Positions 1 through 7,282 of a stretch of DNA of 16,315 nucleotides are shown here, one piece after another. Position numbers and translations under genes: made by a program. The DNA comes from Anaerolineae bacterium (GTDB taxonomy: Bacteria; Chloroflexota; Anaerolineae; Aggregatilineales; Phototrophicaceae), in assembly GCA_028284565.1 (NCBI GenBank), contig JANQRM010000371.1, forward strand, positions 1-16,315, given 5' to 3'. Each line of letters begins with the position of its first letter. Within the stretch, counting starts at the first letter, position 1. The notes below the pieces were generated by a model that saw only the letters and a list, made by a program, of their open reading frames with translations, did no database searches and was not told where the DNA came from.

Positions 1-408
1 GGCTACCATGTCGCCAACGTCGAGGGCTTGCTCAACATGCCTCAACGTCTGAAGATACAAGACATCGTGGCAATGGGCTTGGTGGATAGAACACATCATT
101 GGCAATATCAACAGACAGGCATTCATGCAGTCTATTCAGCGAATGAGGATTTGGGAGCCTATCTACAACTTTGCTTACAATCTGCCGATGAGACAACACT
201 CACAGATAATCAACTTCACTTTGCATCGGTGGAATTGCAACAGGTGGGCATTGTCCAACTGGCTTTTGAGGATAATAGTCCACGCATCAGTTCGACAGAA
301 GTTCAAGCACTACCAACCAACACGTTACCTAATCCAACCATCTCAGCGACAGTCGATTTTGTGGAAGATGAAGCGCGCTACTATGCCAAAAATCAACCAA
401 AAGGCTAA
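1..408 (+). CDS. C-terminal part of an unrecognised protein (5' end outside window)
   Basis: The frame is open from base 1 to a TAA at 406-408, giving 135 residues. An internal TTG at 28 and an ATG at 37 exist, but neither has a convincing ribosome binding site and coding-like sequence continues upstream, so the gene most likely starts outside the window. The product is soluble, mildly acidic, without membrane segments or cysteine motifs. It ends in a Pro/Thr-containing stretch and a charged tail. I do not recognise the family. The stop overlaps the stop of the convergent zinc-ribbon gene by three bases. Confidence is for being coding, not for any function. Confidence 0.6.
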   Translation, partial: GYHVANVEGLLNMPQRLKIQDIVAMGLVDRTHHWQYQQTGIHAVYSANEDLGAYLQLCLQSADETTLTDNQLHFASVELQQVGIVQLAFEDNSPRISSTEVQALPTNTLPNPTISATVDFVEDEARYYAKNQPKG

Positions 409-740
409 CTATCCGACTTCTTGTGCTTCTTGTCGGTCAGTTCTTTTGCCTGCTGATGATAAGGCACAGCCTGTTGTGGCGATGCCCCACCCACTTGCGA
501 ATACAATTCATCCACCTGCTTGGAATCACCCGATTCCAGTACAGACAGCATCTCATTCGAGGACATCTTATTGTAATTATGCGAAGTCTTGGGTATCGCC
601 ACGCTCGTAATCAAACGCGATAGCTTCTCACTATCACAATTCGGGCAGATTGGCGTGGCTTCGTCATACGCACCATAAGATTTATAAAAGAGGGTAAAAC
701 GATTATCACACTCTTGGCAACGAAATTCATAGCTTGGCAT
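405..740 (-). CDS. FmdB-like zinc-ribbon protein
   Basis: A 111-residue protein whose first 45 residues match the FmdB/CxxC zinc-ribbon pattern: it opens MPSYEFRC, has a CxxC pair at about 9-12 (CQEC) and a second CxxC at about 32-35 (CPNC), followed by a short basic stretch. Such domains bind one structural zinc. FmdB was named as a putative regulator of formamidase, but most members have no established role. Residues 50-111 are hydrophilic, rich in Ser, Gln and Lys, and probably disordered. The ATG at 740 is preceded by AAGGA at 747-751 (minus strand) with 6 nt spacing, which supports this start. The gene is convergent with, and overlaps by its stop codon, the gene on its left; it is divergent from the rhomboid gene. 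Confidence 0.85.
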   Translation of the reverse strand: MPSYEFRCQECDNRFTLFYKSYGAYDEATPICPNCDSEKLSRLITSVAIPKTSHNYNKMSSNEMLSVLESGDSKQVDELYSQVGGASPQQAVPYHQQAKELTDKKHKKSDS

Positions 741-829
741 GCAATTTCCTTATCCGTATCAATACGCTTAATCTTACGCCAAATAGATAAAATGACCATT
801 AGATTCCGATTTGCAAATTCGAAAAAGGC

Positions 830-858
830 TTGACAAAACACAGTGACTGGAACACAGT
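830..858 (+). promoter_or_regulatory. possible promoter of the rhomboid gene
   Basis: A perfect -35 TTGACA lies at 830-835. A 17-nt spacer leads to CACAGT at 853-858, a poor match to TATAAT but 4/6 to the TACANT type seen elsewhere in this window. The expected +1 near 865 would leave a leader of about 17 nt before the ATG at 882 and would exclude the TTG at 861 as a start. There is no TG extension. Confidence 0.35.
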
Positions 859-864
859 GATTGG
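837..864 (+). repeat. 14-bp tandem direct repeat in the rhomboid promoter region
   Basis: Two adjacent 14-bp copies (837-850 and 851-864) of AACACAGTGAYTGG differ at one base (C in the first, T in the second). They cover the region between the candidate -35 and the predicted transcription start, so they could be an operator. They could equally be a chance duplication. Confidence 0.5.
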
Positions 865-881
865 CAGAGAAAGCGAGACCC

Positions 882-1721
882 ATGTCCAACAACGAACAAC
901 CAACACAACCTGAAGAACCCCAAAAACCCATCCATCCCCTTGATGCGCTACCTCCAGAGCCTGAACCAGCCTATCGTCCGCCCGTCCAGCGCAAGCCTCC
1001 TAGTGAAGATCGTCCCATCCTCACCTATATTTTGCTGGGGATTAACGTCCTTATTTTTATTGCGATGTTCGCGTCGGAAGAGTTACGATTTGATTTCTTA
1101 TTGCAAGGCGCGATTATCCCGGAACTCGTCTTACGCGAAGGACAATGGTATCGTTTACTAACGGGGATGTTCCTCCATGCAGACCCAGCGCATATCTTCT
1201 TCAATGGCTACGCCCTATACATTATTGGTGCAACCCTTGAACCGCTTTTTGGACGTTCACGCTATTTAGTCCTCTATTTCTTAGGTGGGTTGGCTGGCTC
1301 AGTCTTCAGTGTGACGTTTGGAGAGTATTTAATCCCATCTATAGGCGCATCAGGAGCCGTGTTCGCGCTATTTACTGCCGAAGGGGTGCACTATTACCAA
1401 CACCGCCATGTCTATAATCCTGCCATTCGTCGCCAACTCCAACAGATTGTCATCTTGATTGTCCTCAACTTTGGTATCGGATTATTATCTGAGCGCATTG
1501 ACAATTGGGGACATTTTGGTGGTGTAGTGGGCGGATTCTTCCTCACATGGTTTGCGGGCGCACAAATCCCCAAACCCAAAAACCCTGTGAAATCTCTGCA
1601 AGAACTAGGGCAAACGGACACCAACCCCATCCGAAACAATCTGCCGTTAGTCGTGATTTACTGTATTGTCTTGATTGCTATCTGCTGGTGGGCGAGCCAG
1701 TTTGTCGGTATCGGCACGTAA
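882..1721 (+). CDS. rhomboid-family intramembrane serine protease
   Basis: A 279-residue membrane protein with the rhomboid signature. Ser157 sits in GASGAVFAL (the nucleophile GxSG motif) and His211 in HFGG (the catalytic base). An upstream H-x4-H-x3-N element (His99, His104, Asn108) corresponds to the conserved loop-1/TM2 residues. About 45 N-terminal residues are Pro/Glu-rich and cytoplasmic-looking, followed by a core of about six helices and one extra hydrophobic segment at the C-terminus. Rhomboids cut transmembrane substrates inside the bilayer; no substrate can be inferred here. The ATG at 882 is preferred over the in-frame TTG at 861 because the TTG lies inside a tandem repeat and near the predicted -10. 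Neither start has a strong ribosome binding site. The last 75 bp overlap the convergent DUF2304 gene. Confidence 0.92.
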   Translation: MSNNEQPTQPEEPQKPIHPLDALPPEPEPAYRPPVQRKPPSEDRPILTYILLGINVLIFIAMFASEELRFDFLLQGAIIPELVLREGQWYRLLTGMFLHADPAHIFFNGYALYIIGATLEPLFGRSRYLVLYFLGGLAGSVFSVTFGEYLIPSIGASGAVFALFTAEGVHYYQHRHVYNPAIRRQLQQIVILIVLNFGIGLLSERIDNWGHFGGVVGGFFLTWFAGAQIPKPKNPVKSLQELGQTDTNPIRNNLPLVVIYCIVLIAICWWASQFVGIGT

Positions 1722-2057
1722 GGCTTCAATTTCATACTGTAACAGGGCGACTTGCTGGGCGATGTCTTTGTTCTCTTGGGTTAACCGTGTGATGACCGTC
1801 GAGAAGTAGAGCAAGAGAAATAGCACAAACAATGCTGCCAAGAGAAACAACAGATTAGGCGGATAAACAATCCCGACTGTCGCCGCTAAGCCATGCAATA
1901 AATCCCGCCAGATCCCTACAATCAGCATCACGATGGCAGTAGCTAACCAGAGTAGGGAGTATTCCTCCCGCAATTTCCGCCTGCGCACCAATTCCAGCAC
2001 AAAGAGCAGAGCGATTACAGATGCACCTACAGCAAAGATAATCGAGCGATCAATCAT
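1647..2057 (-). CDS. DUF2304 family membrane protein
   Basis: A 136-residue protein with three hydrophobic segments (about residues 4-22, 34-56 and 66-88) and a C-terminal amphipathic, coiled-coil-like stretch (about 90-115). The pattern VRRRKLREEYSLLWL, then a Trp-Arg motif, then YPPNLLFLLA is characteristic of DUF2304. In other genomes these small proteins often neighbour glycosyltransferases of cell-envelope polysaccharide synthesis; no such gene is visible here, so its role is unknown. The upstream sequence gives only a weak ribosome binding site, but an extended -10 TGATACACT at 2094-2102 leaves a leader of about 30 nt. The final 24 codons are antisense to the end of the rhomboid gene. 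Confidence 0.85.
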   Translation of the reverse strand: MIDRSIIFAVGASVIALLFVLELVRRRKLREEYSLLWLATAIVMLIVGIWRDLLHGLAATVGIVYPPNLLFLLAALFVLFLLLYFSTVITRLTQENKDIAQQVALLQYEIEALRADTDKLARPPADSNQDNTVNHD

Positions 2058-2093
2058 AATATTTACCAGAGAGACACCATATACAATGAGGCA

Positions 2094-2102
2094 AGTGTAT
2101 CA
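2094..2102 (-). promoter_or_regulatory. extended -10 promoter for the DUF2304 gene
   Basis: Read on the minus strand this is TGATACACT: a TGN extension and the hexamer TACACT. It lies 37 nt upstream of the ATG at 2057. The -35 position (about 2117-2122) is weak, as is common when the -10 is extended. The identical hexamer precedes the dehydrogenase gene at 8232-8237. Confidence 0.5.
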
Positions 2103-2132
2103 CGATTCCAGGGATGACAGAATGTGCCTTGC

Positions 2133-2162
2133 TTGACAGAGCGATAGGATTTTTGATACGGT
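2133..2162 (+). promoter_or_regulatory. promoter of the ArsR-family gene
   Basis: TTGACA at 2133-2138 is a perfect -35. After 18 nt comes TACGGT at 2157-2162, preceded by TGA (extended -10). The hexamer keeps T1, A2 and T6. The expected +1 near 2169 leaves a 25-nt leader with AAGGA ahead of the ATG at 2194. No clear ArsR/SmtB-type inverted repeat was found around it. Confidence 0.5.
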
Positions 2163-2193
2163 TTTTAGGTAGACCAACAGGCAAGGATGTCCG

Positions 2194-2535
2194 ATGGCAG
2201 TCAGCAATGCGTCGATATTAGAATCTGAGTTGGAAGTATTACCCCTTGGCGATGCCCAGACGATGGCGCGCTTTTTTCAAATTCTTGCTGACCCGACCCG
2301 CATACGTATCGTGAAAGCCCTTGCTGAAGGCGAATGGTGTGTCTCTGACCTTGTGCAAGCACTAAAAATGGATCAACCTGCGGTATCCCACCAACTCAAA
2401 TACCTTCGAGACAATCAGTTGGTCTCGTATCGAAAAAATGGACGACACGTCTATTACCAACTCAGCGATGAACACGTCCGCACCATCTTATTCGCTGGCT
2501 TAGACCACATCATCCAGCATCCACTCGAAGACTAG
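2194..2535 (+). CDS. ArsR/SmtB-family winged-helix repressor, probably metal sensing
   Basis: A 113-residue protein with the ArsR fold: ILADPTRIRIVKAL (about 30-43), the recognition region MDQPAVSHQLKYLRDNQLV (59-77), and the wing YRKNGRHVYYQL (79-90), which is close to SmtB. The alpha-5 helix carries Asp92, His94 and His105, aligned with zinc ligands Asp104, His106 and His117 of SmtB. The fourth ligand position holds Gln108, with His109 next to it. The alpha-3 site has a single Cys49 in CVSDL instead of the CVCDL of arsenic or cadmium sensors. A zinc/cobalt-type alpha-5 sensor is therefore the better inference. The ATG at 2194 has AAGGA about 6 nt upstream. The usual target (an efflux pump) is not adjacent; the next gene is convergent, 7 nt away. 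Confidence 0.9.
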   Translation: MAVSNASILESELEVLPLGDAQTMARFFQILADPTRIRIVKALAEGEWCVSDLVQALKMDQPAVSHQLKYLRDNQLVSYRKNGRHVYYQLSDEHVRTILFAGLDHIIQHPLED

Positions 2536-2542
2536 CATGAGC

Positions 2543-5500
2543 CTAGCGTAAGGTGATTCGCCAATTGGAGACTCCTAGAATCACACCCCCATCTTTGACA
2601 AACAAGACAGGCAAGACAGGGGTTTCAGGGTCAACGAAATCCATAGCGGTGCCAATTTGAGCATCATTGAAGAATACAATCACCGCCCCCGTGTTGAGGT
2701 CACGGTCAATCCGTAGACGCGCAATCACAGCATTCACCGCACGTTGAGATAGATAATCCACCTCATTATTCGTGACTTGTCCCAGATTCACAGCCGTCGA
2801 GTTGGCGGCTTGGACTTGTATCCCGACGTTGTTGCCATCTTCCGCACTTTCTAGGAGCAAGCCAAAATAGACATCTTCATTTGTGACGACAGCTGGGTTA
2901 AAGGTAAGCAAGATGAGTTCAGCTTCTACACGGGTAATTCGAGTCGCCGGGTTATTGCCATAGGCGATTTCTAGGATGTCTTCTGGCAGGCGGATGAACA
3001 ACACATCATCGTCTGTTTCTGTCCCCACTCCCAAACGCCATGCGTCATCCTGCTGATAGAATACTTCGGGACTCCACGGTAATTCCTCGATATCTTGGTC
3101 TGCCAATAAGTCGAGAGCATTTTGTGCGCCACGTAAACCTTCTGGCGGGAGCGTTGGGGTTGGGGTTACGGTGCTAGTTGGCGTGTTCGATGGAGTCGGT
3201 GTGATGGATGGTGTATAAGATGCTGTCGGCGTGTCTGTTGGAACAGTGGGAGTCGATGTTGGCGTATTCGTTGGAGTAATCGGTGTTGCAGTATCAGTTG
3301 ATGCGTGCGTGGTGGGTTCATCCGTTGGAATGGGTGTATCCGTGATGAAGTTGGTCGGTGTCACCTCAGTTGTTTGCGCGACAGAAACTACTTCTGTAGC
3401 GGTAGGTGGTTCAGGGGTATCTGTCTGTTCTGCCACTAATAAAGTATCGGCTGTGCCTGTCGTATCCACTGTCGGCGTATCAGTAATCGTTAATTCAATG
3501 CCTAAACCACCCTCTGAATTCCCGCCTGCCGCGAGCAAAGCTAATGCCACAACTATCACAATCCCCAACAGCCCGCCCAGTATCACCCCACGTGGAATCC
3601 GTCGTCCACCTTGGGGGTCAACAAGCTCAGCATCCACATCACCCAGATAACTTGCGGGAATGTCCGATTCATCGTGGATTTGCGGGATGGGTTCGTCAGT
3701 CGGTGGTGCGGGGAATTCAGGCGCGCTTTCTGTGGTATTCACCCAATGGCGATAGAGTGGATAGGCGGGATGACGGTCTAAAAAGACAGCTTGGAAGAGT
3801 TCATTAAAGCGTTCCAATTTGCGACTCCGACGAATGGCGTCATCCGTATATACGCCCAAAAAGGTATCATAGGTATCCTGCCAATCACGCATCGTTGCCG
3901 TATACTCCTCACCAAGCAAACGAGTGGTGACTTGCACCTGATTATGATGTGCTTCTTGAATAAGAGGATTGGGTTCTTCGTCCCGCTTGTCGATGGCGGT
4001 CAGCATCTCACGCGCTTGGACATGGAGTTCGGCGGCTCCAGCTTGCAGATCCATCAACCATGCGCGGTAATGCGTGAGCGTCATCTCGGCGTTTTCTTCT
4101 AGTGCTGTCACACCAGTCAGTGCCGATTCGAGTTTCATCCCCGCACCACGGAAATCGGCTTCACTCCATTGTCGAATCGCTACCTGCACATCACGCACGC
4201 TTTGAATGCCCGGTGCAAGGGTGTTGGCTTGTGGATTGCTTTCGAGTTGCAGACGTGTCGGTTCGAGTTGGTCAATCGCCTCTCGACTATTGAGTTGATT
4301 CAGTAAGTCGGTTGCTTGGGTGATGTCATAGCGGCGGGCGATATAGTCATGCAAAGCACGTCCGACAACATGCCGAGTCGCACGCTCTTCCAATGTTTTG
4401 AGTGCGGCTTCGTGCCAGAATTCTGCATCCGATAAATGCCCGTCATGAGCATCCAGTGTTCCAGTGAAGACATACAATAAGTAGAGTATCCGTTGGGCGG
4501 CAGTGCTTGTGCGGGCATAGACATTCACCAACCCCCGTGACATTGCACGTAAATACGTATCATTGCTGGGCATCTGTGCGCTGAATTCATCAAGTGTGAC
4601 TTTTTCCTCGCGGGTGAAAAGCCGTTCCACATCGGCAAGGGCTTTTTGAGTCCGGGCGTTGTTTTCGACACTATGTTGATCCAGCCACGTCCGCGCAATT
4701 CGTGAAATATCTTGCAGACGTTGGGCGGCGAATTGTTCAATTTCGTTGCGGGCGATTTCAAAGGCTTGTCCACCGAGATGCTCCGCATCATTGAGTCGTC
4801 CTCTATCAAAGGCTTCCCATCCATCTGCTAGGGCGCGACCTAAGCCTCCTGGTACTGAGTGCCGTTCTACATAATTTGCACCGTTGATAATATTCCGCAG
4901 TTGATTCAACCACGCCGCAAGGGTAGGACTCAATGTCGTTACAGCTTCGGCGGCATTCGTGAGGGAAGTCATCGACTCAACACGATTACCAGAAATCACC
5001 ATTTGCCGATAATCCCGCCACGCCGAGTCGGCGATCGTTAAACCATCGACCATCTGCACGAGCATCTCATCGAAGAGACGCTCCACAAAAGTCTTGAGTT
5101 CCCCTTGCTTCAGCTTGAGCCAACCTTCTAAATCGGAGCCATCCGCCGCTGGAACATAGGTCTGGCAGGCTTGCAAAATTTCATACAATCTGTCAAGGAA
5201 TTCCGTGATGCCATCCCAAATCGGGTTTGTCGGGTCAATCAACCGACTGCTTTCTACCGCGCCCTGTGCATCACGCGGACTTGCCGCCGCCTGCTTACCA
5301 ATGACATGCATGTTATCCGCCAATGCCATCGCCGCGTTCAACGCACGAGTCAACGCCCCCAAGGGAAGCCGACGTTCCGAAAATTGATGTTGTAGGCTGA
5401 GGGTCTGGAGGATGGGATTGAGTGATGATAATTGGTCAACAACTTGTCGATACGTGTCCCGAATTTCCGCGATATGCAGGTTATCTTTTTGTGTTGTTTT

Positions 5501-6904
5501 CTCTAGGATTTTGTTGACTTCAACCAGAATCTTGCGTGGTTCATCAATGGGTATTCCGTCGTTAGCGAGGTGATGGATGGCATTCGCCAGACGATAGAGA
5601 TTGGGTTGTAATAACAGAATCTCTGGCATATGCGAGGTGATTCGTTCTGCCATCTGCCATTGCAATGCGCGTGCATCTGGACCCTGTGACGGACGAAGCA
5701 ACAGGGTTTCTGCCGCCTGTTGAGGCTTGTTGTCAAATATGAGCATCACCGCATCCATTACCGGCGTTGGTGCTGGTTGAATCCCACTATCCATCTGCAA
5801 AATACACACATCCAGCAAGAGGCGCACGATTCCAGCTGTTTGCGTCCCTGTTTGGTCACGGAGTTCGTTCAACAAATCCGCCGCGCGTGACCAATTTTCA
5901 CTGTCTAAATAGATGCGTACTGCGTCCAAATCGGCGGAGACTTGTAAATCACGTAGTCTGTTGGTGATTTCGTCATTGACGGTGCGTGCGGAAGGATAAC
6001 CGGGGTCGCGCTGTAGCACCGGTTCAATCATCGTTTGGAGCGACAGTAATTCGTTCTTGCTGAGTTGTTCCCGTTTGAGCCGTTCCGAAACACGTCCCAC
6101 AGCGGCGTTGCGTTCTCGTTCCATAGGCGAGCGATAATGCATTATTTCATTGCGGAGTTCACCAATTGTTTGATAGCGAATCTGCGTGTTGGGATGCAAG
6201 GCTTTGCTGATAATATCTTGCAAGCGCGAAGCCACCCGAAAACCATCAGGAAAGTCGATGCGCCAAAACTGCTCGGCATCACGGGGTACATCGGCACGTC
6301 GCCCACCTGAAAAGATGAAATACAACAATTCCCCGACCTGATAAATATCCGATAGCCGACTCACCCCCTGTGGTGTGGCATCATCTCCTTCAAGGAAGAC
6401 TGCATTGCCCCAATCAATCACCTTGAGCGAATAGGTGTCCCGATTCCAAAAGAGATGCTTGGCATCCACATCGTTGTAGACAATGTCATGAGCATGGGCT
6501 TTATGGAGCAAGTCGAGCAAGTTGTCGATGATGATGAGGGCTTCCAATTCAGGTAAGGTTTCACCCTGCGAAGCCAATTCCGACACCATCTCCGCGACGA
6601 TTTGCCCCTCGGCGCGCTCCATCACGATATATTGATGGGGCATTCCCCCGACGAAAAATTGACCCGTTCCCATCAACTCAGTGAGAACCGGATGACCACT
6701 CAGACGTTTAAGGGCTTCTTGCTCATTACTAATACTGACTTCTTGTCCAGCACGAATGGGTGGCGCATCGTTAGGTGCGGGACGCTTAATCACGACGAGA
6801 CGATTATTGACCTCTAAATCTACAGCGCGCAAAGTCTCGCCGGAACGTCCGCGTGGGTAAATGTAGTCATACCGATACCGATTATCAAAAACGCTATCCG
6901 CCAT
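2543..6904 (-). CDS. giant membrane-anchored Ser/Thr kinase-like protein with extracytoplasmic C-terminal domain
   Basis: A 1453-residue protein from the ATG at 6904. Residues about 8-258 form a protein-kinase-like domain: Lys40 in VVIK, a candidate helix-C Glu near 62-64, YND (Asp145) in place of HRD, DWG (Asp164) in place of DFG, and SDIYQVGELLYFIFSG matching the helix-F region (Asp186). The catalytic loop reads D-V-D-A-K-H, so the usual Lys is Asp147 and the metal-binding Asn is His150. The activation segment is very short, without an APE motif. Residues about 260-1100 are long, helical and unrecognised. A single membrane helix (1106-1128) is followed by a Thr/Pro-rich linker (about 1138-1250) and a beta-rich domain (about 1255-1453). 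An in-frame ATG at 6994 would add 30 residues but lacks a ribosome binding site, while the chosen ATG has GGAAT upstream. It may be an active atypical kinase or a pseudokinase receptor. Confidence 0.85.
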   Translation of the reverse strand: MADSVFDNRYRYDYIYPRGRSGETLRAVDLEVNNRLVVIKRPAPNDAPPIRAGQEVSISNEQEALKRLSGHPVLTELMGTGQFFVGGMPHQYIVMERAEGQIVAEMVSELASQGETLPELEALIIIDNLLDLLHKAHAHDIVYNDVDAKHLFWNRDTYSLKVIDWGNAVFLEGDDATPQGVSRLSDIYQVGELLYFIFSGGRRADVPRDAEQFWRIDFPDGFRVASRLQDIISKALHPNTQIRYQTIGELRNEIMHYRSPMERERNAAVGRVSERLKREQLSKNELLSLQTMIEPVLQRDPGYPSARTVNDEITNRLRDLQVSADLDAVRIYLDSENWSRAADLLNELRDQTGTQTAGIVRLLLDVCILQMDSGIQPAPTPVMDAVMLIFDNKPQQAAETLLLRPSQGPDARALQWQMAERITSHMPEILLLQPNLYRLANAIHHLANDGIPIDEPRKILVEVNKILEKTTQKDNLHIAEIRDTYRQVVDQLSSLNPILQTLSLQHQFSERRLPLGALTRALNAAMALADNMHVIGKQAAASPRDAQGAVESSRLIDPTNPIWDGITEFLDRLYEILQACQTYVPAADGSDLEGWLKLKQGELKTFVERLFDEMLVQMVDGLTIADSAWRDYRQMVISGNRVESMTSLTNAAEAVTTLSPTLAAWLNQLRNIINGANYVERHSVPGGLGRALADGWEAFDRGRLNDAEHLGGQAFEIARNEIEQFAAQRLQDISRIARTWLDQHSVENNARTQKALADVERLFTREEKVTLDEFSAQMPSNDTYLRAMSRGLVNVYARTSTAAQRILYLLYVFTGTLDAHDGHLSDAEFWHEAALKTLEERATRHVVGRALHDYIARRYDITQATDLLNQLNSREAIDQLEPTRLQLESNPQANTLAPGIQSVRDVQVAIRQWSEADFRGAGMKLESALTGVTALEENAEMTLTHYRAWLMDLQAGAAELHVQAREMLTAIDKRDEEPNPLIQEAHHNQVQVTTRLLGEEYTATMRDWQDTYDTFLGVYTDDAIRRSRKLERFNELFQAVFLDRHPAYPLYRHWVNTTESAPEFPAPPTDEPIPQIHDESDIPASYLGDVDAELVDPQGGRRIPRGVILGGLLGIVIVVALALLAAGGNSEGGLGIELTITDTPTVDTTGTADTLLVAEQTDTPEPPTATEVVSVAQTTEVTPTNFITDTPIPTDEPTTHASTDTATPITPTNTPTSTPTVPTDTPTASYTPSITPTPSNTPTSTVTPTPTLPPEGLRGAQNALDLLADQDIEELPWSPEVFYQQDDAWRLGVGTETDDDVLFIRLPEDILEIAYGNNPATRITRVEAELILLTFNPAVVTNEDVYFGLLLESAEDGNNVGIQVQAANSTAVNLGQVTNNEVDYLSQRAVNAVIARLRIDRDLNTGAVIVFFNDAQIGTAMDFVDPETPVLPVLFVKDGGVILGVSNWRITLR

Positions 6905-7073
6905 ACAATTCCGATTCCGTCCAACGGGGTGGTCGCTCTGTGTTCTATTGTACGCGCCCTGTGTCGCATCGCAAGGGATTGAGTAAGATTGCATAGGTCA
7001 CTAAGACTTTGTACGCACCAAAGTTCACTTACCTGATTATGTATCTTTCCGCATATTGTAGACATGATAAACT

Positions 7074-7102
7074 TTGACAATTCTGAGCTAGTATGCTACT
7101 AT
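7074..7102 (+). promoter_or_regulatory. strong promoter of the RHH–VOC operon
   Basis: TTGACA (7074-7079), a 17-nt spacer and TACTAT (7097-7102) preceded by TGC form the best promoter in the window. The expected +1, about 7 nt past the -10, falls on the ATG at 7109. It lies in the 204-bp gap between this operon and the divergent kinase gene. Confidence 0.75.
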
Positions 7103-7112
7103 GCTAGTATGA
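7089..7112 (+). repeat. three tandem 8-bp repeats over the -10 and start codon (candidate RHH operator)
   Basis: Three contiguous octamers, TAGTATGC, TACTATGC and TAGTATGA, run from 7089 to 7112. They cover the -10 hexamer, the predicted +1 and the first codon of the ribbon-helix-helix gene. RHH repressors such as MetJ bind tandem 8-bp boxes cooperatively, so autorepression is a reasonable inference. Confidence 0.55.
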
Positions 7113-7282
7113 GCAATCAAGATAACAAAAAACAACAATTCAATATCTATCTGCCATCTGATTTGATTAAACAGGTGAAGTTTGCCGCGCTCGAATCGGA
7201 CAAGTCGCTCTCACGTTTTGTTGAGGATGTGCTTCGGCGAGCAGTCGAACAAGCTCAAGAGAAAAAGGACAAGAAGCAATGA
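7109..7282 (+). CDS. small ribbon-helix-helix (CopG/Arc-like) DNA-binding protein
   Basis: A 57-residue protein. A beta-strand QQFNIYLPSDL (about 9-19) is followed by two helices (about 20-30 and 34-49, SLSRFVEDVLRRAVEQ), the RHH layout, and a Lys-rich tail. RHH dimers bind tandem operators with the paired strand. The start was set at the ATG at 7109, not the in-frame ATG at 7064, because the intervening 45 bases contain a full promoter. No ribosome binding site is present, and the ATG coincides with the predicted +1, suggesting a leaderless mRNA. Its TGA overlaps the next gene's ATG (ATGA, 7279-7282), so the two are translationally coupled. An antitoxin role is possible in principle, but the partner is not a known toxin type. 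Confidence 0.85.
   Translation: MSNQDNKKQQFNIYLPSDLIKQVKFAALESDKSLSRFVEDVLRRAVEQAQEKKDKKQ

Noticed and set aside
125..610. 161-codon plus-strand open frame
   Set aside because: It overlaps the first partial gene and the FmdB-like gene in other frames, is rich in Arg/His/Ser, and has no recognisable domain.
753..782. minus-strand TTGGCG-18-TGA-TACGGA as promoter of the FmdB-like gene
   Set aside because: The predicted +1 near 746 would remove the good AAGGA ribosome binding site at 747-751, so it is probably a chance match.
611..931. 106-codon minus-strand open frame between the FmdB-like and rhomboid genes
   Set aside because: It overlaps the start of both real genes, lacks family motifs and has a shadow-like composition.
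3231..3650. 139-codon plus-strand frame rich in Val-Gly-Val repeats
   Set aside because: It is the antisense of the Thr/Pro-rich linker and membrane helix of the kinase-like protein; the repeats come from the ACN/CCN codons on the other strand.
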